Of a stretch of DNA of 64,000 nt, positions 62,412-64,000 are shown piece after piece (position 1 is the stretch's first letter; each line of letters opens with the position of its first letter). The notes beneath the pieces are model-generated. The model saw only the letters and a list, made by a program, of their open reading frames with translations. It was not told the origin of the DNA and did no database searches. The stretch is from Imbroritus primus. GTDB taxonomy: Bacteria; Pseudomonadota; Gammaproteobacteria; Burkholderiales; Burkholderiaceae. The translations under genes were made by a program, and so were the position numbers. The DNA lies in contig AKCV02000015.1 of assembly GCA_000272025.2 (NCBI GenBank), forward strand, positions 930,001 to 994,000, read 5' to 3'.

Positions 62412-62528
62412 CGGTTCTGGCTCGGTGATGGAACTCCGCGAGGTGCTCCATGGGAATGATCGGACCGGTGCGCCGTCGCCTCGCAGGGTCGCCGCGCACC
62501 GGAGAAATCATTGTGCAGAACCGCGTTT

Positions 62529-62567
62529 ATTATAAAAACGAATCTTTTTAAATTTTGTTATTCGAAT
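62529..62567 (-). promoter_or_regulatory. AT-rich promoter region of the cysT operon
   Basis: On the minus strand a perfect TATAAT (62534-62529) follows an AT-rich tract without a good -35 box, as expected for an activator-dependent (CysB) promoter. The palindrome ATTCGAAT (62560-62567) reaches into the stop codon of the upstream hydrolase gene. The leader to cysT would be about 110 bases. Confidence 0.6.
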
Positions 62568-63250
62568 TACATATATGGAATCGGGCCAATCAGGTCGACA
62601 TCGCGTTGCCACGACGAGCGCCCTTCTGGCTCCGACGGTCTCCCGGATGTCACGATGCGCTGCACCAGACGCTCGACAAGGCTCAGCCCGAGCGGCCAGT
62701 CACCCAGCCCGGAATCGGCGTTGACGTGTCCGGCGAGACCAAGATCGATCTTTTCGCTGCCCCACAGCGTCGCCCAGCCAAAAGCGACGGGTTGCGGCAC
62801 CCATGGATCGTTACGGCTGGCAGCCACGATCGTTGGAAACGGCAACGGGCCCTGTGGCAATAGCGGCCCGACGCCGAATTTGTCTGGATCGGCTGGCGCC
62901 ACCAGCAGCATGCCGGCGATATGTGCGTGATAATCGGTGGCTCCCAACGATGCATCCAGGACATACCGCAGGGATGCCAGACAACCAAAGCTGTGCGCCA
63001 GCAGCAGGATGCCACTCGCGCCTCCCGGCGACACGCGCCCTGTCTCCGCAGTTGCCAGCGCAATGGCTTCGCCAACGCGTTCCGCCCATAGGTACAAACT
63101 TGGCCGCGACCAGTCCTTCTGCCCGACCCGCTGCCAGTCCGGGTGCAGCGCCTCCCAGCGCGACTGCCAGTGTCCAGGCCCGCTGCCGTACAAGCCAGGG
63201 ACCGTCAGCACCCGGAAACCCGCTGGAATGACGATGGTCTGCCTGCTCAT
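62567..63250 (-). CDS. RBBP9/YdeN-type alpha/beta hydrolase
   Basis: The 227-aa serine hydrolase fold begins MSRQTIVIPAGFRVLTVPGL with GSGPGHWQSRWEALHPDWQR, the family start. The nucleophile serine is in LLLAHSFGCLASL (AHSFG); VAASRNDPWVP carries the acid and GHVNADSGLGDWPLG the histidine. The natural substrate is unknown. Its start overlaps the stop of the upstream EAL-like gene (ATGA). Confidence 0.9.
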   Translation of the reverse strand: MSRQTIVIPAGFRVLTVPGLYGSGPGHWQSRWEALHPDWQRVGQKDWSRPSLYLWAERVGEAIALATAETGRVSPGGASGILLLAHSFGCLASLRYVLDASLGATDYHAHIAGMLLVAPADPDKFGVGPLLPQGPLPFPTIVAASRNDPWVPQPVAFGWATLWGSEKIDLGLAGHVNADSGLGDWPLGLSLVERLVQRIVTSGRPSEPEGRSSWQRDVDLIGPIPYM

Positions 63251-64000
63251 GCGCGCTCCCATGGAATCGTTACGGTCTTGGCAGTGTCTGCCGTGGCGGC
63301 AAGCTGCGGTATGGCGGCGCTGCCCTCGCCTGCCTGGCTCACATGCCAGCGCGGTCGCAAGGCATCGCCTTGGGCGAGCGGAATGCCCGCGTCGGCCACG
63401 CGCGCTGCTTCTTGCGCGGTCTGCACATGCCGCGCCAGCAGCTGGACGCCCTGAGCCTCGCACGCCACCCGCAAGGCGTCCACATCATCGCCTGGCCATC
63501 CGGCCCGCCAATCGATGCTGAGCGCCGCTGGTCGTGCCTGGGCAAGCAGCGTGCGCGCCGTGGCCAGGTCGTCAGCCTGCACCACCAGGTGAAAACCATT
63601 GCGCCGATAGTTGCGCACCACCTGCAACAGCAACGAGAGTTCGCGGTTGGCGCTGGCGGGAATCTGGATCCACACGAAATCCTGCGGCAGGCCCAGCGCC
63701 ACCAGCACGTTGCGATAGGCGGCGCCATGGTCTTCCAACACCGCGGCGAGCAGGCGGTCATGGATGCCGACGATCAGCGGTACTGTCTCCTCGCCCTGGA
63801 AATAATTGAGCGCATGCACGAGGCGGCACATGCGATCCAGCGCGATCAGCGTGGCATCGTCCGCCGCGCGCGCGAACAGACGCCATGCCGACAGCCCCTC
63901 ATCTTCCTCGGCATACGTGCGGATACGGCCCTCATGTGCAAATGCCGCACCGGTCTGCACATGCACCACGGGCGCAAACTCGCTGGTCAGCGCGCATTGC
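63247..64000 (-). CDS. Degenerate EAL-domain protein, 5' end outside window
   Basis: About 250 residues are visible and the frame is open to the window edge. The layout follows EAL phosphodiesterases: the start strand is AFAHEGRIRTY, then ALDRMCRLVHALNYF, FVWIQIPASAN, NGFHLVVQADDLATA, ALSIDWRAG and DAGIPLAQGDAL. The EAL motif itself is replaced (HEGRIR), and metal-binding acids seem missing, so cyclic-di-GMP hydrolysis is unlikely and a binding or partner role is more probable. It is translationally coupled to the hydrolase. Confidence 0.75.
   Translation of the reverse strand, partial: QCALTSEFAPVVHVQTGAAFAHEGRIRTYAEEDEGLSAWRLFARAADDATLIALDRMCRLVHALNYFQGEETVPLIVGIHDRLLAAVLEDHGAAYRNVLVALGLPQDFVWIQIPASANRELSLLLQVVRNYRRNGFHLVVQADDLATARTLLAQARPAALSIDWRAGWPGDDVDALRVACEAQGVQLLARHVQTAQEAARVADAGIPLAQGDALRPRWHVSQAGEGSAAIPQLAATADTAKTVTIPWERA

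Overview
The window looks like a piece of a beta-proteobacterial chromosome, most likely Burkholderiaceae of the Cupriavidus/Ralstonia kind. This rests on high-GC coding DNA, the smc-zipA-ligA-def string, the dapC-dapD-yffB-dapE-prmB string, the alr-radA and tsaB-rimI-udg groups, an aceA/aceB glyoxylate pair and a cysTWA-cysB operon. The genus cannot be fixed from sequence reading alone. No rRNA, tRNA, CRISPR array, transposase or integrase was seen.

Layout. 1-5.4 kb: the end of a parvulin-type peptidyl-prolyl isomerase, serB, a MetC-like PLP enzyme translationally coupled to an exported protein, and rimO. 5.5-8.9 kb: a 1108-aa protein of no recognisable family on visibly lower-GC DNA. 9.1-16.8 kb: def, ligA, zipA and smc. 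17.2-25.7 kb: an EamA transporter, the lysine/DAP genes dapC, dapD and dapE with a small membrane protein and a YffB/ArsC-type protein, then prmB and an ABC-F ATPase. 25.8-31.4 kb: two large paralogous proteins with C-terminal ankyrin-like repeats, one on each side of dsbB. 31.5-37.3 kb: a GntR/UTRA regulator divergent from an operon encoding a DJ-1/PfpI protein, Rieske oxygenase alpha and beta subunits, a TmoC-like Rieske ferredoxin, a TmoF-like reductase and a Bug/TctC binding protein. 37.4-47.2 kb: radA, alr, lplT, a DUF1853 protein, a family-4 uracil-DNA glycosylase, rimI, tsaB, an acyl-CoA-binding protein, an EmrB-type exporter and an SRPBCC protein. 47.3-53.8 kb: aceB behind a 2-haloacid dehalogenase with a divergent LysR gene, a UspA protein, a His-rich unknown and aceA. 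54.1-58.2 kb: a gamma-glutamylcyclotransferase-like protein, an RraA-like protein, an acetolactate-synthase-like enzyme and an Fsr-type MFS transporter. 58.4-64 kb: cysT-cysW-cysA-cysB, an RBBP9-type hydrolase and a degenerate EAL protein cut by the window edge.

How they work together. Most of the window is conserved housekeeping (cell division, chromosome structure, DAP synthesis, sulfate uptake, glyoxylate shunt). Three stretches look accessory. The first is the 1108-aa orphan between rimO and def. The second is the ankyrin pair around dsbB. The third is the oxygenase operon, which has a TTGACA-N16-TACAAT promoter and an 18-bp perfect palindrome at its expected transcription start. The first two have the size, N-terminal composition and lack of signal peptide expected of secreted effector-like proteins, but nothing in the sequence proves export. 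The third is probably an inducible aromatic-compound hydroxylation pathway with its own uptake receptor and regulator; its substrate cannot be read from the sequence.
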